Below, one piece after another: positions 47,209 to 58,584 of a stretch of DNA of 64,000 nt; the stretch's first letter is position 1, and the number at the start of each line of letters is the position of its first letter. The notes beneath the pieces were generated by a model that had not been told where the DNA came from, ran no database searches, and saw only the letters and a program-made list of their open reading frames with translations. The stretch spans positions 3,517,276 to 3,581,275 of the forward strand of contig CM026428.1 in the NCBI GenBank assembly GCA_014871385.1. The letters are read 5' to 3'. This DNA comes from Ceratodon purpureus (taxonomy: Eukaryota > Streptophyta > Bryopsida > Pseudoditrichales > Ditrichaceae). A program made the position numbers and the translations under genes.

Positions 47209-50200
47209 GTTACGCAAACACAAGATGTTTTGGTGAAACCATCTTGTCCGATAAACTTGATGACTGCTACAGAAGGGGAATTAGAACATCAGACCTTATA
47301 CAAGGTGGACTCCAACGCCGTCATCAACAAGCTCAGGATCAAGCCATCGCAGAAGTCCCGAATGTTGGTGCCCCTGTGTCGGATGATCCCAATGGCAAAG
47401 GTCAGACCAGTGGGCGAAGTGGGTGTGCAGCATTTGGAGCGGGAGTTCGTCAAGGGGTATAGAGATGGCGATCGCGTCATGTACATCTCCATGTACAACA
47501 ACGAAGAGCAGACAAGAGATGTTACGGATGAGGTCATGGCTAGATGGAGCCCATTATGGAGGGACGCGAATGATGCCTTCGAATTTCAGCTTCAATGTGA
47601 CGAGGACTGGTCTCAATTCTCGGGGAAGATGTTCTTTGTCTGGGAAGGTAACCATCGCCTCTCAGCATGGCTTCGTCATATCAACAAGCATCATGCAGAC
47701 GACCCGTCTTGGCACATCTCTGTGCACTGCATAGTACTCGACCCCCGTGGCCACGTTGGCAATCTTCTTCACGCAATGCACGACATCAACTGGTAAGTAC
47801 TTGTTTCTTTTCTCCTGTTTATCATTTGTTACTTTATCTCATCTCTTTTATTCATCATACGTTTTTTTGGTTTATTTTCAGGTCGACTGAGAATGACCAC
47901 GTCAAGAGTAATCTCCCTGCAAAACTATTTCGAATCCGCTCTTTCGGAATGATGAAGCTGGAGGAATTCAAAGACCTCCTCAGTCCTCAAGAGTATGAAG
48001 TCTGTTTGAAGAACAAGCCACCTAATCCCTCCTGGTTTCCCTTGACAACTAAAGTTTTCATCGCATTTTTGTACCGAGTAAGTCCTACATCATCTCTCTA
48101 TTTGCTTCTTATTATTCAATACTCATGGATTTTCCTAAGTCTGAATTCTCTTTCTCCAGCGGGAACTCGCAGCGGCCTCCGACGAAGCAGCCAATGCCTA
48201 CCGCATGAAGACACCTAAGGATGAGCAGTCTGCAAGTGCAGTTTGGGATGTCATGAATGAGGCATCAGAGAGAATGGTCGAAGCCATCAAGAAGAAGGAC
48301 TTCACCAAGTACTTGGCCATTGCAAATCCCAAGAATGGTGACGACTTCCTCAATGAGGTGACTCACTGATCATTGTTCAATTCGCTGTTTCGCATGACTT
48401 CAATAATTTCTGTATTTATCTTTCTCAAACTTCGGTAATTCTTGCAGATTAATCGCCATTTCAGTCTCAACAATAAGCCTGAGATGTCAGTGGATAAGCT
48501 TCAGAAGATTGTTCCTGCGGCCGTTGAGCCCAAATACAAGGCTCGTTGGTTGAAGTGGTGGAACTCATCTCCGAGTGCTCGAACGTCTTACAGATTTCTG
48601 CCATCTGAATTCAAAGACACCGACTTCGACCCATGGTTGAACAAAGCTTCATTCTGGGCTGGGGTAATTTTTATAAGAAATCCATTCCAATTCCTTGTTC
48701 CTTTATTTTTTTACCGTATTCCTTCTTCGTTGCTAATTATATCACTTTTGTATTACAGTTGGAGGAAGCCGTCATCCATGAAGTCGAGGACATATTCAAG
48801 ACGGAGAACCTCGATATAAATTGGATGGCATTTCCTGATGTCCAACAGCCGGGCGATTATGTGGAGAGTTCACGTATTCTCTTGTGGGACAAGGCCTTCC
48901 CTACGTTCATTGGAAAATCAGCAGATAAGCCCTTCGACAAGAAGTCCATTTTTTCTAAATTTCCTGGAACCGCCCAAGTTGTCAAGCGGGTTACTTACCG
49001 GTACGATACATTCCTCTTAATCAGATTCAAATTCCAGAACGAGGTCTCTTTATCTCTTTGATACTAACCTTCTACATATTGGTTTACATAGGTACTTCAA
49101 GCGAGAGCTTGTTCTGAAGGGGGTAATCAAGGTTCAGCAGTTCCCGAGCTACTTCCTTTCTTGGACGTCGAAAACCTCGGACCAGTGTATCTATTCTCCC
49201 CAACAGTTGAAAAGGTACAAAGCTCCTCACTTGCTTGAGGGATGCTGGTATCTTGATTGCTCTCGTGGTTTCACGATTGACTCAGAGGCGGACGTCAAGA
49301 CTCTACACGATGGGGGTGAGGTTGTGGCGGAGGACTCCGTGGATGATGCAGAAGGTCGTGAAGGAGAACAGGATCAGTCTTCTGCTCCACCACCGAAGAG
49401 AGGGAGAGGAAGGCGACTGAAATCTCTGCGTTCTCAGTCTGAGGCATCACAGCAAACTGGTGCAAACTCTTGCGCGCCAGCTGAGAAGGCACCAGAGCCC
49501 TCTCCGGGTATGATCGTTACCAACCCTTCTCCAGCTTCTTCGCCGGCTCCTTCATCGATCAGTGCTTCGGAGATTACCAGAGGTCTCCTTCAGCAGAGGA
49601 AGGCCAAACTATATCCTCAAACAACTTCTTCCGCTGGAGCTTCGATTTCCACACATGTTTCCGTCTTCAACTCATCTGTGGATTCCCTGTTGCGGCGAAA
49701 TAGGAGACAGGAGAGAAAAGGTGGCGACCCGGATTGGATCAAGATTCAAGACTTCATTCGCAAGGTATGTTCTTATATTTTGACATTTCATGGATTCAGC
49801 CACCTCTACTCGCTTTGTAGTTACTAACTCTCCTTTCTTGTTTCCTGCAGTTTGGAGCAGGCCGCGAAAACGAAGTTCCGGACCGGTGCAAACAAGAGGA
49901 CCATCTGGGAGTCGACTTGATCATTGCCGACATCCCTGAGAATCTTCCCGTCCCTTCCGTTTCCGTTCCCCCCACGAGTATTCCGCCTTGGAACTCTCGC
50001 TACAAGGATTATTTGTACGACATCTTCCATTTTGCAGATGAATTCCTGCAGAAAGATGGTGCCATCTGCCTCATCTACAACACTGATCAGAAGCTGGCTA
50101 AGGATATCGAGGAAGAAGCTGCTGCTGGTGGATACGTGCTGTTCAAGGACTGGTGGGGTGTCAATGTACTCGGCCTGACTTCTCCTACGAACCCCGAGAA

Positions 50201-51167
50201 CTTGGTACTTTTCCTAAACATGCCCTTCTCTTCGCTTACTGATAACCCCTCCGCTTCATTTTACTCACTAGTTTTGCTTGATTGCAGACTATGCGATTCT
50301 GGATTCGCGTCTACGTTCGTAGTGGCAGTACTTTCTCCTTCGAGACGAAGAAGGAAGACCTAATACATGGGCTCCTCAACATTACCGAGAGTGATGCCAT
50401 TTTCAACTTGACCAATGTGGATTCGCAGCTCATGAATGGGGAGGTGCCGTGGAGAGGCCCAAGGGAGAAATCCATCGAGATGATGCAGGGCATACTTGAG
50501 GAGCTGTCGAAGCCCGGCGACATAGTTGTTGATTGGAATGCTGGGACAGGTAACTATTCATGCATATCTTTGCTGAATTATTCTTCTCGTTTTTACCACA
50601 GTTTCTCATTTCTTTGTATCTCTCCGAGTTTCAGGAGCCTCCATCAAGGCTGCCCAGGCTATTGGTCGCCACATTCTCGCTTTTGAGGAGGACGAAGCCA
50701 TATTCAACGCCCTTCTCAAACCATCCGCCATGGGTCCTCCTAAACATCCAAGGCCGGCAGCAGCAGGCGAAGCGCCTCCAAAGAGAGCAAGAACTGACAA
50801 GTGGTGTAAGTCTTCTATTCTTTGTTTATATTATCCAATCATTACTGCTCTTTCTAGCTCTACGGACTCTATCTAACCACAGTCGGTTCTCTATTGCAGA
50901 GTAGTTTCCGCAACACCGCCACGTGGGCCAAGAGCAGTGTCCACTCCATCGTGGCGTCTTCATTCCAGCCCGATTCAGCCTTTCATACTTCCGGACTACG
51001 CAGAGGACTTAGCACAGGCGTTTCAATCTGGAGCCCTTACATATGTTCCTAGTCGGCCAACTACTTTTGATCCCAGGGCCCTTCTATTCGTCGATGACGA
51101 GGCGGTAGAAGGAGATTCAGAGTCATCTAGTTCTGAGAGTGGAAGTAGCGATTTTAGCATGTTGTGA
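47209..51167 (+). CDS. ParB-like domain fused to an N4/N6-type DNA methyltransferase-like domain, transposon-encoded
   Basis: Exons by eye: 47209-47792, 47882-48077, 48160-48357, 48448-48663, 48759-49000, 49092-49764, 49851-50204, 50288-50549, 50635-50805 and about 50902-51167, phase-consistent for 1053 residues. The first exon has a ParB/Srx-type pattern: IPMAKVRPVGEVGVQHLERE and, about 95 residues later, FFVWEGNHRLSAW with the ParB-box Arg (codons at 47647-47658). A charged, Ser/Pro-rich linker follows. The C-terminal half resembles a beta-class amino-methyltransferase: DLIIADIPEN in the DPPY position (49917-49943), GPREKSIEMMQGIL in the HPTQKP position, then KPGDIVVDWNAGTGASIKAA as the SAM-binding motif. 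DPPY is altered to DIPE, so catalysis is doubtful although SAM binding may persist. The last acceptor is uncertain: the best-looking AG gives an immediate stop. Confidence 0.7.
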
Positions 51168-51687
51168 GTTTGAAGGAGGCTTCGGTCTTTCATTGTTTTC
51201 ATTGGATTTGATTTGATTTAATTGGAGTTCATTGCGTAATCCTTCCTCTACTCTACTACCCTGATTCCTGAATCTATACTTGTTACGATTCTCATTTCCA
51301 AATCGTCTCCTCCTATATTGAGGATGAATTGTCACAACCGTAATGCTCAAAATATAATATGAAGAATGAAATGTTACAAAAGAAATGCTCAAAATTTAAA
51401 TTGCGCTGTAACTTATATTTTAACCATTCAAAATCCCACATGTCCTAACCATGTTACCTATTCTTGAGTTGGTGTACATCTTGGTTTCTTCTACTCCATT
51501 ATTCTACACGAACTCTGAAATATTCCACGAACTTTGAAGACCATCTCTTTTAGTTGGTTTCGAGTTCTCTTATTCCTAGAATCATCTATATTATCTAAAA
51601 CCATCATGGTGGAATACTCGTATCTAGATCCAATGAGGGACCACATCTAAAGTAATGTATTCGAACACCCCACTAGACTTCACAGTA
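51168..51687. other. Convergent intergenic spacer inside the element
   Basis: AT-rich sequence between the stops of the methyltransferase gene and the minus-strand ORF. It presumably holds the 3' ends of both transcripts. An AGGAGGCTTCGG motif at about 51174 also occurs near 44783 in the first intron. No gene seen. Confidence 0.5.
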
Positions 51688-52287
51688 CTAATCCTTCGGA
51701 GGATATACAGTCCAACTCTTGTCGATATCAAACCAGCAAGTTTCGCCATCCGATATGATCACTTCGGGCAGCTGAACAAGTGGATTCTCATCGACGTTCG
51801 ATAGCAAGGGATACGGGATTAGAGACAACTCCATAATACGGAGAAGCTCATTGGTACAAAGCACTGTCCAACGCCATTCACCTTCACCAACATGTAGGCT
51901 TCCGATGTGCCTAAACGGTGGCAAGTCCATGCCTCGTTCTCTAGCGCGCTCCACCTCCAACAGCCACGGCCGCAGCTCCTCATAACTCGCCGGTGCCTTT
52001 GGGGGCAAACCTACAGCCGCTCTCGTCCTCCTGGATCTCGCATTACACACCTTCGGCATCGCGCAACACACTGAATTCTTGTAGTCTTCAAACGTTACAG
52101 TCAAGCTTGTAGATTGACATCCCCGAACTCCTACGCTACCTTCGCATACAGCACAGAATGCCAAGGACTGTGTCACTATCCTAATAGGCCACCTAGAGAC
52201 AAGCTCAAGAAACCAAGAGTGACCTCCTTCCCTGGAACCCAGCTTACCAAGTGCTGTTTGATGATGAAACTCTCCTACTTGTATCAC
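51688..52287 (-). CDS. Cys-containing protein of unknown function, transposon-encoded
   Basis: The minus-strand frame is open for 199 codons. The first codon of the open stretch is GTG, so the real start is either an internal ATG (MPKVCNARS, about residue 77) or an upstream exon joined at an acceptor-like TTCATTTCAG next to 52290. Clustered cysteines (FCAVCEG, VCCAMPKVC) could bind zinc. The C-terminal part contains a Trp-rich segment (WRWTVLCTNELLRIMELSL). No family is recognised. It lies near the right end of the element, convergent with the methyltransferase gene. Confidence 0.5.
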   Translation of the reverse strand: MIQVGEFHHQTALGKLGSREGGHSWFLELVSRWPIRIVTQSLAFCAVCEGSVGVRGCQSTSLTVTFEDYKNSVCCAMPKVCNARSRRTRAAVGLPPKAPASYEELRPWLLEVERARERGMDLPPFRHIGSLHVGEGEWRWTVLCTNELLRIMELSLIPYPLLSNVDENPLVQLPEVIISDGETCWFDIDKSWTVYPPKD

Positions 52288-52758
52288 TGAAATGAAGATG
52301 CTTCGCTGCCTAGGAAGAGAGAGTAATCTTCGATGAAGACAAGGACTCTGACAAGGTATATCTTGGTTTCAGCAGTCAAGATATTATACACGAATTTTGA
52401 AATATTCTAGGAAATTTTCAAACCTTGCCTCCTTTATGTTCTGTGATATTTGTTGTTTTCCTTGTGCATTTACATAATCCCATGAAAGAATTATTTGTTT
52501 GATCTAAAACTGAACGCCTGATCATTATATCTTGCCTAAACCCATGACAAATCTAAAGGAATGTATGCATGACGTCATCATGACATCAGCCCTAATTTGT
52601 ATCTTTGAGAACAAACGTAATAAATTCTTACCAGAGATAACCCTAATTTCCACGGTAATATACTCTTTTCCTAAAAAAAGTGTCAAAATTAAGCCTTAAT
52701 TTAGTAATTTTCCACGGTTATAGGGTCTACTTTGCTTTTGAAAATTTTCCTAATTGTC

Positions 52759-52829
52759 AATTCTGTGCTCTCCATTCTGCGCTCACCGCTCTCCGCTCTA
52801 CGCTCTCCGCTCACGTACGAACTTTCCCC
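52759..52829. repeat. Right terminal inverted repeat of the 15.7-kb element
   Basis: Read inward it is a G-rich tip, then GTACGTGAGCGGAGAGCG and further GAGCG iterations, matching the left end. It is followed directly by the second copy of AGTTCACACC. Confidence 0.88.
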
Positions 52830-52839
52830 AGTTCACACC
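52830..52839. repeat. Target-site duplication, right (AGTTCACACC)
   Basis: Exact partner of 37101-37110. The older transposase frame resumes immediately after it. Confidence 0.9.
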
Positions 52840-54868
52840 CTCAGCTATCAACTTTGGGTCTCATGAATGTTGTGTGTGACATAAACGGAGCTCAACCTTG
52901 TTAGGTCCCTTTCCTCTCTTCCCTCCCTTTAACATGAAACGATAACTTGTAATCTGCATGAAGGCACAAACGAGATCGTCCATTGTAACTTTGTACAAAC
53001 ACAACATTGTATTGCCGCGCAGTTGAAGCTAATGGTTGTCAACAGTTTTGGCAAGATTGCAGGATGGCATGCCCACTCTCTCGTTAAGAGTGAGGTTCTG
53101 AATAAATTACATGTAATGGTTTAGGATTGATATTAAAATATGTGAATATAATTAAAATGAAAATTACTTGCGATGAGAAATTGAGGTAAGACTTCCAGCT
53201 GTATAAAAAGTTCCATTGTCTATATCGGAAGTCCTAAAAAGTCATCGAGTCATTCAACATTCCTCTTCCATCTTTGGTTGTGACTTTGGATGAAAGCCAC
53301 CAAGCACAAATGACGTTATATTGCGCGTCCGCTTTTTCTTGAGTCTTTGCATCCTTCTAGACCTTGCACAGAGCAATGTATCGATTTTGGAATCATGGCA
53401 CGATGTTCCTCAAGGTCGCTCTCTACAGGCACTTGGTCCATTGAAACAAACATGTACGCTCACGTTCCTCCATGCATACGTAGCCTGGGTCCCCACTGCC
53501 ATATACTTTGCGGACATCGTGCTAATTGGCTCTAGCACCGTAAGCCATAAGTCCCTTGAAATTTGAATCCTCTTCTCCATTTTGAGCGTAACTTTGTTCA
53601 GTTGGAGCCAAAAAAACTCATACGCTCTTGCATCCTCAAATTGCATGTCTCAAAGCACAATGGTCATTACCTTGCAGTAATCCTTGTCGTATATATGACA
53701 GGCCTTGGTTGTCGAATTCGAAACAAGCTTCACATGTGACATGGTCGAATATGATCCAATAGTCCTGAAGATTGCCACAATTTTGCATGCTCCTACTAAG
53801 TCCACACCACTCCTTGGACAATCAACTGACATCTTGACGACGAATACCTTACCATTGTCTTCTCTCAAAAATTAATTACGGTAGATGAACTTGAATTTGG
53901 AATAGTCCTTCAGTTCCATGATGTTGTCTATTATACCACGTCCTTGATGGAAGAGTCTCTTTGTGTCTGAGACAAAGTTTCATAAGTTGGGTGAAGTAAG
54001 AATCTTGAATTGGTCCATGACAACATCCATAGACGCTCCCCGCATATGGCTTCTTCCAGGAGTTGCTAGGTGCTATGATGATAGCTGAATTCTTTGCTTT
54101 GACGTCTTCTGAACCTCCTTAGCTACGAAGTCATATAGAAATTTGAAAGGTACATTGGAATACTGGATGACTGTGACGGCCTTAGTGAATGGCAGCACGA
54201 GTGACCTCACCATTGGATGATGGTACGTGATAGATTCTAGCATGACATAGTGCTAAGCAAATAGGAGGGTTCTAACAAACCTTGCATGCTAGCATCAATT
54301 TCTCGGTAGGCCTACCTCCAACGGGAAAGAGTATCAAAACTACTCCAGACCACTGAGTGCTTTTGACCTTCCTATTGTTCTTGCAGATGCAGTCACAACT
54401 ATTTTTTAGGCATTCCAAGTGACCAGTATATGTTGACTTATAATATGTTAGAATATACTTGTTCTTCATATTTGTTATCATCGTCTTGCACCAAATGTGG
54501 TCGTCGTAATGTTTACTTATGCCATCCATACCAACTCTAAATGGTTTTAGAATGCGTTCAAGGTCGAGAGGCAATTCAAATATATTATCACCGTTGTAAG
54601 TCGCCGGTAAGTACTTTACATGTCAATATTCAATACTTTCAAAGTCAATGCTAGCAAAATGAGAACAAAAGCTTCTTCTACAAGCAGTCATTCTAATGGC
54701 AAATAAGATACTACGATTCTTTTTAGAATCAGAGTAAATAGGAGGACGATCAAAAGAGACAGATGATGAGGCACTAGACGTCCTTTTGTGCCTGGTAGGA
54801 CGTGCGGATCCGAAAACGCGTTGGAACTGAAACGGTTGACTTGAACCAATGACCAAAACAACTCCCAT
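52840..54868 (-). pseudogene. Decayed MULE transposase, N-terminal and core part
   Basis: Minus-strand fragments align with the intact transposase. KTMITNMKNKYILTYYKST corresponds to the segment KTITTNIKNDFGLSFRSST. VFVVKMSVDCPRSGVDLV corresponds to VFVFKMSEVGPGSGVDLV. CHIYDKDYCKVMTI corresponds to CHVYDATYCRVMTI and keeps the first catalytic Asp. The exon 2 start (acceptor near 53100, then GMPSCNLAKTV) matches the position of the intact intron. Frameshifts and stops disable it. With 36224-37100 it makes one gene, interrupted by the younger element. Confidence 0.82.
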
Positions 54869-54899
54869 GCGCTCTTGTAAGTAAGTCTAGATTATGTGG

Positions 54900-57590
54900 T
54901 TTTAAAGTTTCTATTCTTTTATTTTGTCATGTCCCTTTTATTAAATGTCTAATGGCTGTTTTCGCTATAAACGGGGCTCAAAAGCGTGAAGGTTTCAAGG
55001 CATCCTTTCAAGGCACCTTATGTATAACCAAAAAGCACAACTCTAAAGTTGACCTTGGCTTACTGTGAAAAAAATCAACACATGCAACAATTCACAAAAC
55101 AAAACAAGACAAGACATAAATTTGATTCAACAAACAAATACATCGATTTTTTACTGATTTTTTGTGTGCACAAATGCACAATTCCAACACATAAAATCAC
55201 ACCCTAACCACAATTTCTAAGGAATCAAATCAACTCCTATAAAAGGAGATAAAAGAGAGAGCTAGTTGCTTGAGCTAGACAATTGCTGCAACAAGGCTTC
55301 ACCAATCGAGGATTACTAAACATAAAGAGAGAGCATCTCCCTCCCCAACCCAATAATCCTCGACAGCTGCAGCTCCGTGCCTCAAATTGACTGCTTCCAA
55401 CAACCAAATATCCTTGCAGCCCTGGCCAGCCGAGCTCCAACGACCAAGAGAATACACCACAATGACAAAAAAAATACAATTGGCTCTTTGCAGCCACCGA
55501 GGAGACACAACAATGAAAATAAATATAAAAAATATAAAAATTAAACAACAAGAGACGACCACAGTAGCAGCTGCCTCAACCACTTCCAACTAGTCGCCAA
55601 GCGACCACCAGCGAACCGCTGCTGATCTCTTCACCATACGCAACCGAACAACAACAACCAACAAAACAAAAGAAAGAATTTAGCTGGGCTAGACTCCAAC
55701 CACCAGAGTTGGTGTCAACCGCTCCAACAACTTTGGAGCTCCCACATATTCACCAGCTCCAGGCACCAGCCGTAGAGCTCCGACCGCCAAGCAGATCTCC
55801 ACCGGCCTTCTCCGCTTCGACACCCAACCGTAGCCAATCTCCAACCGGCCTACTATCGACCTCCTCTCAACCAACAACGGAATTCACCGCCTTGATTAAG
55901 TAGAAATCAGTGGCCCTCCTTGAGCTCGCAGCCTTGACACTCTCCTACCACATGCACCAGTAGCCGTCCTTTGATGCTTCCACCAAATCCACCACCGCAC
56001 CACCAATCCACTTTCCGCCTTCTCCGCAGTTCCTCATCCAATTGCAACCCCTCCCAGCCTCCTTACGCCAACCGACCGCCGCACATGCCACTGCCGCCCT
56101 CTAAATAGAGCCCCCAACTTTTGACAATAGCCAACGACCTAATAAAATCCAGCCCATTCACAGCATCCACAACTTGCTGATACTGCTCTAGAGTCTCGAT
56201 CTGTAGCTCCACAACTACCGGCTCTCACACCTTGCACCGTAGACAGAAGGAAAAAACGCTGCTCCTCCTCTTGACCACATCACCCTTCCGCTCCTGACTC
56301 CACTGGAGCAGCTTGGTTCTCCACCTCAACGAACCTCCGTCGTTCATTGAAGTCTTGTGAATTGCAGCGCCTCATTCAATCATCAATCACCGCGACCACC
56401 GGCGTCTTCCCCAATAACACCGCAGCCGGACAGTCGGCCTCCTACTTCAGTCCTTCAATGCTTTGTCTAGTTACCGCAGCCATTGACTGCAACTAAAAAA
56501 AACCTTTGCAGCTACCGCTCCACAAATCTTCCGGCGAACGCAGCCAACTTAAGCAGCTCCACACCGAGTCAAAAATGAAGAGTTGCCGCTTCAGCTTGCC
56601 ACCAATCTCAACCAGCGCTCCTCCTTCTGACTGATGCCTCACTACCTAGCCTCTACCTAAAACCCATTGCCGGTGTCATCTCTCAAGCCAGCAGCCACTA
56701 ACCTAGCCTTTATCTACAGCATGCTCCAGCAGCCATCTCCTAACTCCTAACTCAAAAATTAACTCCTTATTCACTATTCAAAACTTGTGCAAATCACTGG
56801 CTTACATCCGTTGCCTCTCCTAATACTCCATACCTAACACACTGCCATCCTAACTTCTGCTAACTTCAAAAACTAACCATATCTCCTTAGAGAGACACTC
56901 CCTCACTCCTAACCAGCTGCCTTAAGCCGCCATTCTTTCTCATGATACCATGCCCATGCCATGCACATGCGCATGCACTCTATACTCCATTAGCTAGCAT
57001 TTTTTTATTTTTTTTTCCACCTAGCATATTTTAGACTACAAAACTAAATTGGTAATTTGGTAATTTCATTTGGCCACTACCCCTAACTACTAAATCCTCC
57101 GTTTCTTGACCCACGACTTCTCTAGTTCTAAAAACTAGGATCCTCATAATTTGCGTCAATTCCCGTTTTTCTAATACTAATTTTCCTACTACACCAATAA
57201 TAGCTCATCTTGAATTGTGCGCTCGTCCGTAAATTCTGGTGGCTGCATAAATGTAGTCGCTTTAAGTTCTTCAATTTTTCGAGAAACTAAAAAAAAAATC
57301 AAATATTAAAAGTGGGATAATGAAAAAATAAGTATAAAAATAGGAAGTAAAGGAAAAACGGAAATTAGATTTTAAAGAAAAATTTAAAATAGGTACAATA
57401 AAAATTAAAAGATGAATTGGAGTTTAGGAAAGGAAGAGAAATAAAAGAATAAAAAAATTATAAAAAAATAAAAAAATATAGAGAAGTCAAGACTACAGAT
57501 TTTGGAAGAAATTTGTAAAAATGGAATAATTAGTATTCAAGAGTCTAACTATTCTAGCTTTGATTACTTTTTCATCTAAAAAGTGCAAAT
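54900..57590. other. Remainder of the older element: C-rich segment of unknown origin
   Basis: From about 55080 to 57000 the plus strand is unusually rich in CCA, CAAC and CTCC, with no long ORF or known protein. A good TATA-like CCTATAAAAGGAG lies at 55235-55247, just before the C-rich part, so this could be a captured promoter with leader or an old LTR fragment. No matching terminal repeats were found. 57290-57540 is A-rich simple sequence. Confidence 0.4.
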
Positions 57591-57595
57591 TCCTA

Positions 57596-57813
57596 CTCCC
57601 TTTGTCTTACTAAAAGAGCATAGTTTGGTAAAATAATCAGTCTCAAAAAAAAAAAGTGGTTTTTAAATTTGGCAAAATTATTTTTAAATTTGGTCAACTA
57701 ATTTTTAAATTTTTAAATTTGTTTCTGAATTTGGCCACTTATTTCTAAATTTAGAACTGTCTTTAAATCTTTTATTATTAGCAAACCATGCTCTTTTAGT
57801 GAGACGGAGGGAA
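57596..57813. mobile_element. Stowaway-like MITE
   Basis: A 218-bp element with ends CTCCCTTTGTCTTACTAAAA and the inverse of TTCCCTCCGTCTCACTAAAA, flanked by TA at 57594-57595 and 57814-57815. Ends of the type CTCCCTCCGT with a TA duplication are the hallmark of Stowaway MITEs, mobilised by Tc1/mariner transposases. The interior repeats AAATTTGG motifs. It is inserted in the older MULE element. Confidence 0.88.
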
Positions 57814-57815
57814 TA

Positions 57816-58550
57816 CTAAAATAAGGGATTTTGGAATAAAAAGGGGAAAGTGAGCAAATTTGATGGTCAGACCTTAGCAAGGTAAGAAGCCCCATTTGTC
57901 CTTTACAACTTCTTTATCATGTTGAAATTCTTCCAGAGGCGTATGCAGAGGCTCCATCTCTTTCCTCGGCACCTTAGTTTAAACCTTGATGCAGATAAGT
58001 ATTTTGACTTTTTTGTAGAGGTTGATAACAAAGTAGTACTGTCTAGTGACATTGCCTGTGAGAATGGGTAGATTGAGCCATCTAATGATGATAATATGTC
58101 ATCTTTGATCAATCCTTTATTCCTTAAAAAAAACTTGTTTTATGACTATCTGATTTTATAAAATCTCAAATCTCTTATCTTGTGTTTTTTATTTATTCTG
58201 TGTTATTATTCTATAAAACAGACTATTCTGATCAATGCTCAGGTTTGCGAAGACATAGAGTCGATGTACAAGTCCTCGAGTCTGATCAATGCTCAAGTTT
58301 GCTAAGACATAGAGTCAATGTACAAGTCCTTGAGGTTCATGCTCAGTTATTCAATTTTGTTTGCTCAGAACATCATACTCATTTGCCACACAAAAATAGG
58401 GTGTCTAAATGTGACCTTTTGCGGTTTATTGGTCATTAGTTTCAATAAATATGCAAAAACATATCCCCGGTTATAGAACCCCCTTTTTGCATTTCATTCA
58501 AAACATCTCTAAAAGTTTTCTAGAATATCAAAAATTACGCTCATTACACA
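57816..58550. other. Right arm of the older element with a 58-bp direct duplication
   Basis: No gene is recognised. About 58227-58342 holds two copies of a ~58-bp unit (CTGATCAATGCTCARGTTTG, then AGACATAGAGTCRATGTACA). A CCGGTTATAGAACCC at about 58467 resembles the subterminal motif of the younger element. Confidence 0.5.
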
Positions 58551-58584
58551 CCGCTCACAGCTCACTGCTCACAAGATAACATTC

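Larger units (their letters stand above)
37111..52829. mobile_element. 15.7-kb autonomous-looking MULE transposon with ParB/methyltransferase cargo
   Basis: The boundaries rest on an exact 10-bp target duplication, long terminal inverted repeats and a broken host sequence that resumes on the far side. Genes inside, left to right: a small plus-strand ORF (38096), a minus-strand two-exon DDE/SWIM transposase (42484 to 38803), a small plus-strand ORF (43090), a many-exon plus-strand gene with ParB-like and DNA methyltransferase-like domains (43772-51167) and a minus-strand ORF (52287 to 51688). A 17-bp subterminal inverted repeat, GACCCTATAACCGTGGA, lies at 37302-37318 and 52711-52727. Open frames and the exact duplication imply recent insertion. 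Assignment to the Mutator superfamily follows from the transposase motifs and duplication length. Confidence 0.85.
35570..58584. mobile_element. Older MULE-type transposon, split by the younger element
   Basis: The left end, ATGCTATCTTGTAAGCGATG at 35571, and the right end, ATGTTATCTTGTGAGCAGTG read inward from 58583, form an imperfect inverted repeat of at least 33 bp rich in GAGC motifs. The same style is used by the younger element. Between them lie decayed minus-strand transposase pieces at 36224-37110 and 52840-54868. Removing the 15.7-kb insertion and one target duplication leaves about 7.3 kb. No clean target duplication is visible, fitting greater age. A subterminal CCTATAACTGTAGAC near 35784 corresponds to CCTATAACCGTGGAC in the younger element. 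Confidence 0.7.
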
